From Bacteroidales bacterium UBA4179 (GTDB taxonomy: Bacteria > Bacteroidota > Bacteroidia > Bacteroidales > Dysgonomonadaceae), in contig DFUT01000042.1 in assembly GCA_002381125.1 (NCBI GenBank), positions 1 through 64,000 of the forward strand: a DNA stretch of 64,000 bases. The letters are read 5' to 3'. Of the stretch, positions 18,107-28,364 are shown one piece after another. Positions within the stretch are counted from its first letter, which is position 1, and every line of letters starts with the position of its first letter. Under the pieces are notes generated by a model that worked only from the letters and a program-made list of their open reading frames with translations, was not told the DNA's origin and did no database searches. The translations under genes were made by a program, and so were the position numbers.

Positions 18107-19564
18107 TTACGCCGAAATATTTTCCAGAATTTTTACCAAAAACGTCCACCATTTGGCAACGGAAGGAATATGTACTTTTTCGTTGGGCGAATGTACATCG
18201 GTCATGGTAGGACCAATGGAAATCATGTCCAAATGCGGATATTTCTCAAGAAAGAGCCCACACTCCAATCCGGCATGAATGGCTTTCACCTCAGGCTCTT
18301 GATTAAACAGATTTTTATATACCTCAATTGCTTGTTTCAATATGTTGGAATCGGGATTGGGTTTCCATCCGGGATAGCCGTCACTGTATTTTACCTCGGC
18401 ACCCGCAAGACGAAATACCGACGTCACCATGTTTACCACGTCTTCTTTGCTCGATTCCACCGAACTGCGCTGACTGGTACCTACTTCTATCACATGATTA
18501 TCGAGCATCTTTACCGAAGCAAGATTGGTTGACGTTTCCACAAGACCCGGAATATCGCGACTCATTCGCATCACACCATGTGGACATGCATACAATGCAA
18601 GAATCAATTTTTCCGCCGTATTGCTGTCGATCACCTTCAACGGTGGTTCTACCGATTCGAGCAACATGTTCAAATTTGGTTCAACCGCTTGATATTCTTC
18701 TTGAATTTCGGCAAGAAAAGTATTCAATTTTACCCGTACATTTTCTTTGTACTCATCTTTCACTCCAACTACTGCATACGCTTCACGCGGAATGGCATTA
18801 TGAAGGTTTCCCCCACCAATTTCGGCAAGCACCATTTTATATTTTTCATCCAGAAAAAAATATAAAAAACGAGTGAGTATTTTATTGGCATTGGCGAGAC
18901 CTTTGTCGATATCGCTACCCGAATGTCCGCCTCGTAAGCCTTTTACCTGAACTTTAAACCAAAAATACCCCTCGGGAACTTCTTGGGGTTTATAGGTGAA
19001 ATAGGCCCGGGTGTTTTTCCCGCCTGCACAACCAATATAAATCTCCCCCTCTTCTTCGGTATCGAGATTCAATAAAATATTGCCTGTGAGAAAATTTTCT
19101 TCCAGTAAATTGGCACCTGTAAGCCCGGTCTCTTCGTCAACCGTAAAAAGAGCTTCAATTTTTCCATGCGCAATGTCGTTCGATGCCAAAACAGCCAATG
19201 CTGCGGCTATCCCCATGCCATTATCTGCTCCCAATGTAGTGCCTTTGGCTCTCACCCAATCGCCATCGATAATAGTTTCGATTGGATCGTTGTCGAAATC
19301 GTGAACAACATCGTTATTTTTCTCGCATACCATATCCATATGTGCCTGAAGAATAACGGTGGGCACATGCTCTTTACCGGGCACGGCAGGTTTGGCAATC
19401 AATACGTTTCCTGCTCTATCCTGCTTGGCTTCGAGGTTGTTTTTTCGTGCAAAATCAAGTAAATAGGCTCGAATTTTTTCTTCTTTTTTGGATTGTCTGG
19501 GGATTTGGGTGATTTCGTAAAAATAACCCCAAACTTCTTTGGGCTCCAATTCTTTAATCGTCAT
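18107..19564 (-). CDS. pepD: Aminoacyl-histidine dipeptidase (peptidase D)
   Basis: A 485-residue M20-family metallopeptidase of the PepD type, the usual length. It cleaves unblocked dipeptides, including Xaa-His, in the cytoplasm. Metal ligands and catalytic residues are visible: H75-x-D77 in LQAHMDMVCEK, D114 in LGADNGMG, and the Glu pair of TVDEETGLTG (about 144-145). The lid domain is in the middle (GGHSGSDIDKG). There is no signal peptide. Its substrate profile fits the peptide-fermenting habit of many Bacteroidales. Confidence 0.95.
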   Translation of the reverse strand: MTIKELEPKEVWGYFYEITQIPRQSKKEEKIRAYLLDFARKNNLEAKQDRAGNVLIAKPAVPGKEHVPTVILQAHMDMVCEKNNDVVHDFDNDPIETIIDGDWVRAKGTTLGADNGMGIAAALAVLASNDIAHGKIEALFTVDEETGLTGANLLEENFLTGNILLNLDTEEEGEIYIGCAGGKNTRAYFTYKPQEVPEGYFWFKVQVKGLRGGHSGSDIDKGLANANKILTRFLYFFLDEKYKMVLAEIGGGNLHNAIPREAYAVVGVKDEYKENVRVKLNTFLAEIQEEYQAVEPNLNMLLESVEPPLKVIDSNTAEKLILALYACPHGVMRMSRDIPGLVETSTNLASVKMLDNHVIEVGTSQRSSVESSKEDVVNMVTSVFRLAGAEVKYSDGYPGWKPNPDSNILKQAIEVYKNLFNQEPEVKAIHAGLECGLFLEKYPHLDMISIGPTMTDVHSPNEKVHIPSVAKWWTFLVKILENISA

Positions 19565-19710
19565 AATCGTTTATTTTTCGGGTAATTAACATTTGATTCG
19601 GAATCGCATCACGTTTAGTTTGACGTGCTAAAAATACAAGAAAACTTCCTTACGACAAAAAAAATATATCTTTGTGACTAGAAAAATATGGTTTAATTCT
19701 CCAATTAGAC

Positions 19711-19718
19711 TATCTTTG
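19711..19718 (+). promoter_or_regulatory. -7 promoter element upstream of the small membrane protein
   Basis: TATCTTTG at 19711-19718, 35 bases before the start codon. A second TATCTTTG occurs at 19667-19674. Neither has a well-placed TTTG. Confidence 0.45.
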
Positions 19719-19753
19719 CAGTACAATATTGGTAAACAACAGAAAAAGAAGAA

Positions 19754-19978
19754 ATGATAAAAACAATCCTTATAGGGGCCGGGATACTTTTTATCGCGGT
19801 TTTGCTCATGGGAGTGAAAATTTTTTTCACAAAAGAAGGGAAATTCCCCGATATCCATATTGGCGACAACAAAGCCATGCAAGAAAGAGGAATAGGCTGT
19901 GCCACCTCGCAAGATGCACAAATACGTTCTAAAATAAATCCTGTAAAACAGATACTGAAATCAAAAAACCATAAATAA
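19754..19978 (+). CDS. Small single-pass membrane protein, unknown
   Basis: A 74-residue protein with one N-terminal helix (about 3-22) followed by KIFFTKEGKFPDIHIGDNKAMQERGIGCATSQD and a basic C-terminus. It has one Cys. Similar short proteins occur in Bacteroidales, but I know no function. It precedes a Skp-like gene by 7 bases, so an envelope role is possible. Coding is supported by the upstream -7 element and the tight spacing. Confidence 0.65.
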   Translation: MIKTILIGAGILFIAVLLMGVKIFFTKEGKFPDIHIGDNKAMQERGIGCATSQDAQIRSKINPVKQILKSKNHK

Positions 19979-19985
19979 ACTAAAA

Positions 19986-20615
19986 ATGAAAAAATCCAAT
20001 TTAATTAATGGTGTGCTGGCAGTTGCAATTATTGTTCTTTACATTTTGCATTTTACTTCCCAACCTTCGTCGGCCAAAAAAACGCAAATACAATTCAATC
20101 TGGAAGATTCAACCCTTACATTGCCGGTTGCATATATCAATGTGGATTCGCTTTTAATAAATTACAATTTCGCAAAAGATCTCAACGAAGCCTTGATGCG
20201 AAAAGAAGAAAATTCAAGAGCGACACTAAACCAAAAAGAAACCCAATTAAATGCCGCTACTCAGGAATTTCAACGTAAGTTGCAAAATAATGCTTTCTTA
20301 AGCCAAGAAAGGGCAGAACAAGAACAGCAACGTATTTTGAAAATGCAACAAGAGTATCAAGAGATGGCGCAAAAACTTTCACGGGAGTTTATGTTGGAAC
20401 AACAAAAATTAAATCTCCAATTGGCAGATACCATCAAAGTCAATCTTGTGGAATTCAACAAGAACAAAAATTATGAAATCATTTTCAGCAATACGGCATC
20501 GGACAATATTTTGTATGCTGACGAAAAATACGATATCACCCAAGAAGTTATCCGTTTTTTGAACAACAAATACGGGCCAACCACGCTGGCACCTGCTTCA
20601 ACAAAAAAGAAATAA
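19986..20615 (+). CDS. OmpH/Skp family periplasmic chaperone
   Basis: A 209-residue protein with an N-terminal hydrophobic segment (about 7-24, signal or anchor) and a long coiled-coil body (about 65-150, with heptad-like Gln/Glu/Lys runs), ended by a small beta part (NYEIIFSNTASDNILYAD). This is the OmpH/Skp layout: periplasmic holdase trimers that carry outer-membrane proteins. The motif YINVDSLLINYNFAKDL matches the first conserved block. No bamA adjoins it here. Confidence 0.85.
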   Translation: MKKSNLINGVLAVAIIVLYILHFTSQPSSAKKTQIQFNLEDSTLTLPVAYINVDSLLINYNFAKDLNEALMRKEENSRATLNQKETQLNAATQEFQRKLQNNAFLSQERAEQEQQRILKMQQEYQEMAQKLSREFMLEQQKLNLQLADTIKVNLVEFNKNKNYEIIFSNTASDNILYADEKYDITQEVIRFLNNKYGPTTLAPASTKKK

Positions 20616-20698
20616 CGCTACCTTTCGTTATCCAAGATATAAGGTTCTTTATGTGAAGAGCCTTATTTTATTTTCTATTCTTACATTTCCAATTATTT

Positions 20699-21892
20699 AT
20701 GAAACATTGGCCGGCATATCTTCAAAGACAGCGAAGCGAATACCTAAAGCCACCGCTTCCGGTAGAGTGTATTGCCGACATGATTGTGGTAATCCCTTGT
20801 TTTAACGAAAAGAAACCAACCGTAACCCTTAACAGCCTTATTGAATGTAACTCTCCCGGAGTCAATACCCAGGTAGTAATAGTTATCAATTCAACTGTGC
20901 AATCGAACAAAAAAGCGATTCAGCAAAACAGAGAAACTTACCAAGAGGTACTGAAATTTTCAAAAACCTTCTCTACCCATCGCTTGCATTTTGTGCCGAT
21001 AATCGTTGAAAATCTTCCCAAAAAACATGGCGGAGTGGGATTGGCTCGTAAAATCGGCATGGATCTGGCGGTCGATCATTTTTATAAAACCAACAACCCG
21101 GAAGGAATACTTATTTCGTTGGATGCCGATTGTACGGTTTCGAAGAATTATCTTCGGGATATTTACGAAGCTTTTCAAAACAAAAAAGTGCGTTGTACCA
21201 TTCACAATTTCCACCACCGCACAGAGGACAACAACGAGACCATAGAAAAGGCCATCCGCGAATACGAAGGATATCTACGGTATTTCGAAAAATCGCTAAA
21301 ATATACCGGATTCCCCTATTACTATCACACCATTGGGTCGGCTTTTGCCGTTACAGCCGATGCTTACGTATGTGCCGGAGGAATGGGGCGACAACAGGGA
21401 GGAGAAGATTTTTACTTTCTGCACAAAATATTCCCAATGGGAAAAGTAGCCGTATTGGATAATGTCTTTGTATATCCTATGGCACGTTTTTCGGAAAGAG
21501 TACCGTTTGGTACAGGACCAGCCCTTCAAAAAATCATAGCCGAACCCGATGGTCGCATCAAAGTCTATTCTATGGATGCTTTTGCGGCACTGAAAGAGTT
21601 TTTCGACAAGATCGATCTTTTTTTTAAACAACCTGAAAATGCAGTTGCAGAAATAATAACACTGTTGCACCCCTCATTGCAAGAATTTATTCAACGCAAC
21701 AATATGGAGGCCAATATTATGGATTGCAACGACAACTGTGCCACCCTTGTTTCCTTTCGCAAACGGTTTTTTCAACATTTTAATGCGTTCAATATTATAA
21801 AATATCTTAATTATTCCCATCGAGAAGGTTATTTCGATTTGGAATCCTTAGCTACTTGCAATAACAAATATTCAAAATATATTGGAAATTAA
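20699..21892 (+). CDS. Glycosyltransferase family 2 protein
   Basis: A 397-residue GT-A enzyme: nucleotide-binding start (MIVVIPCFNEKKPTVTLNSL), the metal-binding DxD within SLDADCTVSKNY, and the acceptor-side GGMGRQQGGEDFYFLHKI that resembles the ED motif before the catalytic base. There is no membrane segment. The donor and acceptor cannot be told. It stands alone on the plus strand between a Skp-like gene and marC, with no cell-wall or capsule cluster around it. Confidence 0.85.
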   Translation: MKHWPAYLQRQRSEYLKPPLPVECIADMIVVIPCFNEKKPTVTLNSLIECNSPGVNTQVVIVINSTVQSNKKAIQQNRETYQEVLKFSKTFSTHRLHFVPIIVENLPKKHGGVGLARKIGMDLAVDHFYKTNNPEGILISLDADCTVSKNYLRDIYEAFQNKKVRCTIHNFHHRTEDNNETIEKAIREYEGYLRYFEKSLKYTGFPYYYHTIGSAFAVTADAYVCAGGMGRQQGGEDFYFLHKIFPMGKVAVLDNVFVYPMARFSERVPFGTGPALQKIIAEPDGRIKVYSMDAFAALKEFFDKIDLFFKQPENAVAEIITLLHPSLQEFIQRNNMEANIMDCNDNCATLVSFRKRFFQHFNAFNIIKYLNYSHREGYFDLESLATCNNKYSKYIGN

Positions 21893-21964
21893 GCTATAAA
21901 AAAGTATTTTTGTATTCAAAATGTAATCGAGTGCTTCCTTTATTCTAAATTCAAAACTGCATTT

Positions 21965-22561
21965 ATGTTCGGATTAAACGGGGTAGAAATAGTGAGTGCT
22001 TTTCTGGTTCTTTTTGCTATTATCGACGTAACAGGATCGGTACCCATTTTCCTGAACTTGAGAAGCAAAAACAAAATCATAGAACCCAGCAAAGCGGCTC
22101 TTTATTCGTTTTTCATCTTACTCCTCTTTCTTTTTGTCGGAGAGTGGATTCTGAAATTGTTTCAGGTTGATTTATCCTCGTTTGCCGTTGCCGGAGCACT
22201 GGTTATTCTCATTATTTCTATCGAAATGATATTCGGAATAGAAATTTTCAAAAACGACAATCCCGACGGTGAAGATTCATCCACGTTGGTACCGGTGGTG
22301 TTTCCTCTGATAGCAGGACCCGGAACATTTACCACTCTTCTCTCCATGCGGGCAGAATACAATATCGTCAACATCATTATAGCCATAGCCCTCAACATGG
22401 TGCTGGTTTACGTTGTATTGCATTATCTGGATGCGGTAAAGAAATTGATGGGAGCCAGCGGGATTTACATTATGCGCAAGTTTTTTGGCATCATTCTTAT
22501 GGCCATTTCCATACGGTTGATTACGTCAAATATGAGTGCACTCATTGCTTCTTTTGCGTAG
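21965..22561 (+). CDS. MarC family membrane protein
   Basis: A 198-residue inner-membrane protein with six predicted helices and MarC-family motifs (FAIIDVTGSVPIFLNL, VVFPLIAGPGTFTTLL, GIILMAISIRLI). The family name comes from the mar locus, but a role in antibiotic resistance has not held up; transport function is unknown. The stop lies 81 bases before enolase. Confidence 0.88.
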   Translation: MFGLNGVEIVSAFLVLFAIIDVTGSVPIFLNLRSKNKIIEPSKAALYSFFILLLFLFVGEWILKLFQVDLSSFAVAGALVILIISIEMIFGIEIFKNDNPDGEDSSTLVPVVFPLIAGPGTFTTLLSMRAEYNIVNIIIAIALNMVLVYVVLHYLDAVKKLMGASGIYIMRKFFGIILMAISIRLITSNMSALIASFA

Positions 22562-22587
22562 TTTTAAATAAAAGATAAGTATATTTG
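22553..22587 (+). promoter_or_regulatory. Promoter for enolase
   Basis: TATATTTG at 22580-22587 with TTTG at 22553-22556 (23-base gap, slightly long). The eno start is 55 bases downstream. Confidence 0.55.
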
Positions 22588-22630
22588 CGTAACAAAAACG
22601 GATAAAAAAAGATATTTCATTAATTTATAA

Positions 22631-23926
<1,296 letters not shown>

Positions 23927-23957
23927 GAAAATTTACTGAGAAAACACTCAGTTACTA

Positions 23958-23987
23958 AAAAAAACCACCGGAATCCGGTGGTTTTTT
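23958..23987 (+). terminator. Enolase terminator
   Basis: Stem CCACCGG/CCGGTGG with 3-base loop, flanked by A-run upstream and T6 downstream, 32 bases past the eno stop. The A and T runs make it usable in both directions. Confidence 0.88.
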
Positions 23988-24080
23988 GTTAGCATTAAAA
24001 CGAACTTTACACCTTGCTAAGACGTTTTTAATATAGTTTATAAAATTGAATAAATCAACATCATTAAAAATACGACATAT

Positions 24081-26348
24081 ATGAAAATCAAAAAACCAAG
24101 TGAAATGAAAATAGCATTTATCGGGACTTATCCTCCCCGTCAATGTGGTATCGGAACGTTTACCAATAACCTTGTAAAAGCTATCGTACAAAATACCCCA
24201 AGTAAAAAAATCACCAATCATGCAACGGTAATTGCCATTAACGAAGATGATGCAAAATATGAATATCCGGAAGAAGTAAAATTCATTATCCGACAAAATC
24301 ATCAACCCGACTACATCAATGCCGCCAAATTTATCAATTACAGCGATGCCGAAGTGTGCGTGCTTCAACACGAATTTGGTATTTTTGGTGGTGACGACGG
24401 CGTTTTCATTCTTCCTATGCTTCACCGGCTCGAAATTCCACTTATCGTAACGTTCCACACTGTTCTTAAGGAACCTTCCTATACACAACGATCTATTGTT
24501 GAAGAAATTGGGAAACAAGCAGCGCGCATAGTGGTAATGAGTAAACGTGCTGTTCAATTTTTGGAAGAAATCTATCGTATCCCGCGGGAAAAAATCGCAC
24601 TTATCGAACACGGAGTACCCGAATTTGAAAGACTTTCGCGCCAAGAGGCCAAACAAAAACACAGACTTACCGGAAAAAAAGTTTTGCTGACTTTTGGGCT
24701 ATTGAGTCGCAACAAAGGTATCGAAACCGCAATAAACGCTCTTCCGAAAGTAGTAGAAAAACATCCCGATGTTTTTTACCTTGTATTGGGGGCTACTCAT
24801 CCCAATGTGTTAAAACACTCGGGAGAAGAATATCGCGATTATCTGCTCAGACTGGTAAAAAAACTCAACCTCGAAAAAAATGTTCATTTCAACAACGAGT
24901 TTGTCACCGAAGAACAATTGTTTGAATATCTCCAAGCTTGCGATATCTACATTACTCCTTATTTAAACGAAGCCCAAATTACGAGCGGAACGCTTACCTA
25001 TGCCATCGGAGCCGGATGTGCCGTAGTTTCCACACCTTATTGGCATGCCCAAGAATTACTCGATGAGGGAAGAGGTAGATTGGTTGGATTTAAAAATTCG
25101 GACGAATTGGCCGATATATTGCTCGAATTGTTGGAAGACGAAAAGACGCTTGAAGAGATTCGAAAGAAAGCATACGAATACGGCAAAAAAATCAGATGGC
25201 CGAAAATCGGAAAGAGGTATTTGTCTCTTGCGGAATACGTAAAAAACAACTGGAAGAAAGAAGAAAAAATAAACGATAAACAGGCAATCGACATCCGTAT
25301 GTTGCCCTCATACACACTGGAGCACATTCGCAGGCTAACGGATGATACAGGGATTGTTCAACATGCCAAATACGGCATTCCCAACCTGAAAGAAGGCTAC
25401 TGTGTGGACGATAACTCGCGAGCCTTGCTGATGACAACTATGGCGTATCGGCAAACCAAAGACAGGGAAACGCTCTCACTTATGCCTGTTTATCTGAGTT
25501 TTATTCACTATATGCAACTTCCCAACGGAAATTTCAGAAATTTTCTCAGCTTCAGCAGACACTATCTCGATGAAAAAGGTTCGGACGATTCCTTCGGAAG
25601 AACAGTCTGGGCACTGGGATACCTGCTGAGATTTCCACCCCATGATGCTTTTCGACAACTCGGAAGAGAATTGTTTTTCCGTACTGTTCCTTATTTCGAA
25701 AAAATACAAAGCATACGTGGAGCGGCCAATACCATCATCGGCATCAGCCATTATCTTAAAGGAGCTCCGGATGACGAAGCGATGGTTAATCGCATGACCG
25801 ACTTGGTTTCGCTGATCACAAACTCGTATAAAAATCATCATGCCGAAAATTGGGACTGGTTCGAAGATGTGGTCACCTACGACAACGCCATCATTCCGTT
25901 GGCTTTGTTTTCGGCATACGAAATTACCGGGAACCGTGAATGGTTCGATATCGGACTGAAAACTACCCGTTTCTTGGAGTCGTTGACCATGAAAGCCGAT
26001 TATTTCATACCGATAGGAAACAAAAGTTGGTATAGAAAGGGTGGCACTGTCCCGGAATACGCACAGCAATCGATTGACGTCATGGCTATGGTATTGCTGT
26101 ACCACCAATTGTTCAAAATCACCAAAGAAACCGAATATCTGGAGAAAATGTTTAAGTGTTATCTATGGTTCTTGGGCGAAAACTCGCTCCGTTTGCCATT
26201 ATACGACCACGAAACGAAAGGTTGTTGCGACGGACTCGAAGAAACAGGAATAAATCGGAATCAGGGTGCCGAAAGCACGTTGGCTTATTGGATCTCGCAC
26301 CTAACCATTCTGGCTGCTCAAGAACATGAAGCACTTTTACTGAGATAA
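24081..26348 (+). CDS. GT4 glycosyltransferase fused to a helical-toroid domain
   Basis: A 755-residue two-domain protein. Residues 1 to about 390 form a GT-B fold glycosyltransferase of family 4 type (FIGTYPPRQCGIGTFTNNLVKAI at the start, the donor-side EAQITSGTLTYAIGAGCAVVSTPYW). From about residue 410 the chain becomes a mostly helical domain with repeated aromatic/Gly hairpins (EGYCVDDNSRALLM, SDDSFGRTVWALGYLLR, TYDNAIIPLALFSAYE, EYAQQSIDVMAMVLLY), which looks like an (alpha/alpha)6 toroid of the glycoside-hydrolase or epimerase kind. It is followed after 23 bases by a GH130 gene and then another GT4, so the three likely make or turn over a mannose-containing polymer. The second domain's activity is unknown. 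An alternative start at 24105 gives a shorter N-terminus. Confidence 0.82.
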   Translation: MKIKKPSEMKIAFIGTYPPRQCGIGTFTNNLVKAIVQNTPSKKITNHATVIAINEDDAKYEYPEEVKFIIRQNHQPDYINAAKFINYSDAEVCVLQHEFGIFGGDDGVFILPMLHRLEIPLIVTFHTVLKEPSYTQRSIVEEIGKQAARIVVMSKRAVQFLEEIYRIPREKIALIEHGVPEFERLSRQEAKQKHRLTGKKVLLTFGLLSRNKGIETAINALPKVVEKHPDVFYLVLGATHPNVLKHSGEEYRDYLLRLVKKLNLEKNVHFNNEFVTEEQLFEYLQACDIYITPYLNEAQITSGTLTYAIGAGCAVVSTPYWHAQELLDEGRGRLVGFKNSDELADILLELLEDEKTLEEIRKKAYEYGKKIRWPKIGKRYLSLAEYVKNNWKKEEKINDKQAIDIRMLPSYTLEHIRRLTDDTGIVQHAKYGIPNLKEGYCVDDNSRALLMTTMAYRQTKDRETLSLMPVYLSFIHYMQLPNGNFRNFLSFSRHYLDEKGSDDSFGRTVWALGYLLRFPPHDAFRQLGRELFFRTVPYFEKIQSIRGAANTIIGISHYLKGAPDDEAMVNRMTDLVSLITNSYKNHHAENWDWFEDVVTYDNAIIPLALFSAYEITGNREWFDIGLKTTRFLESLTMKADYFIPIGNKSWYRKGGTVPEYAQQSIDVMAMVLLYHQLFKITKETEYLEKMFKCYLWFLGENSLRLPLYDHETKGCCDGLEETGINRNQGAESTLAYWISHLTILAAQEHEALLLR

Positions 26349-26371
26349 TCTTTTAAAAAAAACAATTACTT

Positions 26372-27301
26372 ATGACATTGATCACACGATATAAACACAA
26401 TCCGATTCTTACAAAAAATGACGTACCTTATGAAGTGGCAACCGTCCATAATGCCGGAGTAACCAAATTCGGCAACGAATACATTATGCTGTTCCGATCG
26501 CATAAACTCAACGGAAGAAGTATTTTGGGATTGGCAAGGAGCAGAGACGGTTATCACTTTAAAGTGGAAGAAAAACCGTTTATGGAACCGGCCACTTCGG
26601 GCATCTTTGCCGAATACGAAGCTTTCGGAGTGGAAGATCCACGAATAACCTGCATCGACGGCGAATACTGGATCACCTATTCGGCTTACTCGCGACACGG
26701 TGTGCGGATAGGGTTGGCAAAAACAACCGATTGGAAAACCGTGGAACGATTTTCGTTGATCACCGAAGCCGATTATCGGAATGTGGTCATTTTCCCGGAA
26801 AAAATCAACGGATTATATGCGCGTCTCGACCGACCGCATTCCGAAATCAGTCCGTGGTCGATATGGATCAGTTATTCGCCCGATTTGCGTTATTGGGGCG
26901 ATTCCCAACTGATTATGAAACCCGAGCCCTACCATTGGGATGAAATGAAAATTGGCCCCGGTGCGCCTCCAATAAAAACCGATAAAGGTTGGCTGAGTAT
27001 TTATCACGGCGTATTCCCTACGATGGACGGCAATGTTTATCGCCTGGGGGTTGCCCTGCACGATTTGGACGACCCGGCTAAAATCATCGGCGTGGGCGAC
27101 AATTGGATTCTTCAACCCGAAGAACCCTATGAAATTACCGGGTATGTGCATAACGTGGTATTTACCTGCGGTGCCGTGCCCGAAGACGACGGTACCGTAA
27201 AAATCTACTGGGGAGGAGCCGACACAGTGATGTGCGTGGGCACAGCCCGCATTGACGATCTGGTTGATTTATGTTTAACAAATAGCCGAAAACCCTTGTG
27301 A
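26372..27301 (+). CDS. GH130 family beta-mannoside phosphorylase or hydrolase
   Basis: A 309-residue five-bladed beta-propeller enzyme of family GH130. The conserved VEDPRI (E88-D89-P90-R91) includes the Asp that acts as proton donor in characterised members; RSHKLNGRSILGLARSRDG and GPGAPPIKTDKGWLSIYHGV are other family blocks that bind substrate and phosphate. GH130 enzymes act on beta-1,4- or beta-1,2-mannosides, by phosphorolysis or hydrolysis. No signal peptide, so it is cytoplasmic, which favours a phosphorylase on an internal glycan. It overlaps or abuts the next GT4 gene. Confidence 0.88.
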   Translation: MTLITRYKHNPILTKNDVPYEVATVHNAGVTKFGNEYIMLFRSHKLNGRSILGLARSRDGYHFKVEEKPFMEPATSGIFAEYEAFGVEDPRITCIDGEYWITYSAYSRHGVRIGLAKTTDWKTVERFSLITEADYRNVVIFPEKINGLYARLDRPHSEISPWSIWISYSPDLRYWGDSQLIMKPEPYHWDEMKIGPGAPPIKTDKGWLSIYHGVFPTMDGNVYRLGVALHDLDDPAKIIGVGDNWILQPEEPYEITGYVHNVVFTCGAVPEDDGTVKIYWGGADTVMCVGTARIDDLVDLCLTNSRKPL

Positions 27302-27303
27302 AA

Positions 27304-28314
27304 ATGAAAATAGCCCTATTATCACCTGTAGCGTGGCGCACTCCGCCCCGTCACTACGGTCCGTGGGAGCAAGTGGCTTCCAATATTACCGAAGGACTGG
27401 TTGAAAGAGGTGTAGACGTAACCCTTTTTGCGACCAAAGACTCCCTCACGAAAGGAAAACTCGATGGCATTATCGAAAGAGGATACGAAGAAGATAAAGA
27501 AATCGATCCTAAGGTTGCCGAATGCTTGCATATTGGTTATTTGATGGAAAAAGCTTCCGAATTCGACCTCATTCACAACCACTTCGATTTTCTGCCCCTC
27601 ACCTACTCGCGATTGATAAAAACACCGATGGTGACCACCATACATGGCTTTTCGTCGCCCAAAATCATTCCCGTTTATAAAAGATACAATCCGTGGAACG
27701 ATTACGTCTCGATCAGCAATGCCGACAGAAGCCCTGAGCTCGATTATATCGCTACCGTGTACAACGGGATCGACAAAAGTCTCTTCACCCTTCGTGAAAA
27801 GCCGGGCGATTATTTGCTTTATTTCGGACGAATCCATCACGACAAGGGGACATGGGAGGCGATTCAAATTGCTCTAAAAGCCAAGATGAAACTCATCATT
27901 GCCGGTATCATTCAGGACAAAGCGTATTTCGACGAGAAAGTGGCTCCATATCTCAACGACAACGATATCGTTTACGTGGGAAGCGCTGGACCGGAAAAAC
28001 GCAACGAATTGCTGGGAAATGCGTATGCCCTACTCCACCCCATCAATTTCAACGAACCTTTCGGACTGAGTGTTGCCGAAGCCATGTTTTGCGGAACGCC
28101 GGTGATTGCTTTCAATAAAGGATCGATGAGCGAACTCATCTGTGAAGGAAAAACCGGATTTCTAGTAGATACCATCGACGAAGCAGTCGAAAAAATTCCG
28201 CTGATACGTCATATCGACCGTTCCTATTGCAGACGATGGGCGGAAGAAAATTTCAGCAAAGAAAAAATGGTAGACGATTATTTGAAAGTTTATCGAAAGA
28301 TACTCGACAAATAA
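27304..28314 (+). CDS. GT4 family glycosyltransferase
   Basis: A 336-residue GT-B enzyme. MKIALLSPVAWRTPPRHYGPWEQVASNI is a recognisable acceptor-side N-terminus; the donor side has the GT4 E-x7-E pattern in EPFGLSVAEAMFCGTPVIAF. LLYFGRIHHDKGTWEAI is the linker block. The start is taken at the ATG at 27304; a GTG at 27298 overlaps the GH130 stop and would add two residues. The tight junction points to one transcript with the GH130 and the fused GT4 upstream. Confidence 0.85.
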   Translation: MKIALLSPVAWRTPPRHYGPWEQVASNITEGLVERGVDVTLFATKDSLTKGKLDGIIERGYEEDKEIDPKVAECLHIGYLMEKASEFDLIHNHFDFLPLTYSRLIKTPMVTTIHGFSSPKIIPVYKRYNPWNDYVSISNADRSPELDYIATVYNGIDKSLFTLREKPGDYLLYFGRIHHDKGTWEAIQIALKAKMKLIIAGIIQDKAYFDEKVAPYLNDNDIVYVGSAGPEKRNELLGNAYALLHPINFNEPFGLSVAEAMFCGTPVIAFNKGSMSELICEGKTGFLVDTIDEAVEKIPLIRHIDRSYCRRWAEENFSKEKMVDDYLKVYRKILDK

Positions 28315-28364
28315 GCTTCATGACGGGTGCGTCCAATAAAAAATCAGCCCTTCCCATTATCTTA

